This document shows positions 5,703 through 6,396 of a DNA stretch of 6,396 nucleotides, piece by piece. How positions within the stretch are numbered: the first letter of the stretch is position 1; the number at the start of each line of letters is the position of its first letter. The translations under genes were made by a program, and so were the position numbers. The stretch spans positions 1 to 6,396 of the forward strand of contig CADBQZ010000176.1 in the NCBI GenBank assembly GCA_902796865.1, read 5' to 3'. Below the pieces are notes generated by a model. It saw nothing but the letters and a program-made list of their open reading frames with translations, was not told the DNA's origin and did not search any database. This DNA is from an uncultured Ruminococcus sp. Its GTDB lineage: Bacteria; Bacillota; Clostridia; Oscillospirales; Ruminococcaceae.

Positions 5703-6396
<694 letters not shown>

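Overview
The window looks like chromosomal DNA of a fibre-degrading gut or rumen Clostridia, most likely a Ruminococcus-type member of the Oscillospiraceae. The evidence is indirect: an intracellular GH94 cello-oligosaccharide phosphorylase carrying a Gln that I recall from the Ruminococcus albus cellodextrin phosphorylase, clostridial-style IlvB, IlvN and IlvC sequences, moderate GC content in genes with AT-rich intergenic DNA, and AGGAGG-type ribosome binding sites. Species cannot be fixed from the sequence alone.

Layout. Bases 1-795 hold no credible gene. They are an island of inverted and direct repeats: a folded element cut by the left edge (3-66), a regularly spaced array of four near-perfect hairpins (212-377), a 60-bp palindromic element with TGTAGGGGC ends (535-594), and two related direct-repeat units (613-692 and 728-793). 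The second unit abuts the stop codon of the next gene and probably supplies its terminator. Bases 796-3177 (minus strand) encode a 793-residue GH94 phosphorylase. Bases 3178-3465 are a divergent promoter region with a good promoter in each direction. Bases 3466-6396 (plus strand) are the start of a branched-chain amino acid operon: ilvB, ilvN (overlapping by one base) and ilvC (cut by the right edge after 225 codons).

How the genes work together. IlvB and IlvN form acetohydroxy acid synthase, which makes acetolactate or acetohydroxybutyrate. IlvC isomerises and reduces that product toward valine, leucine and isoleucine. The phosphorylase splits imported cellobiose or cellodextrins with phosphate to give glucose 1-phosphate. 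It shares only a promoter region with the ilv operon, and I see no evidence of a functional link beyond adjacency.

I did not find a new multi-gene system. The two observations most worth following are the phosphorylase active-site combination (Gln635 where His is usual, together with Tyr622) and the 46/46/44-nt periodic hairpin array.
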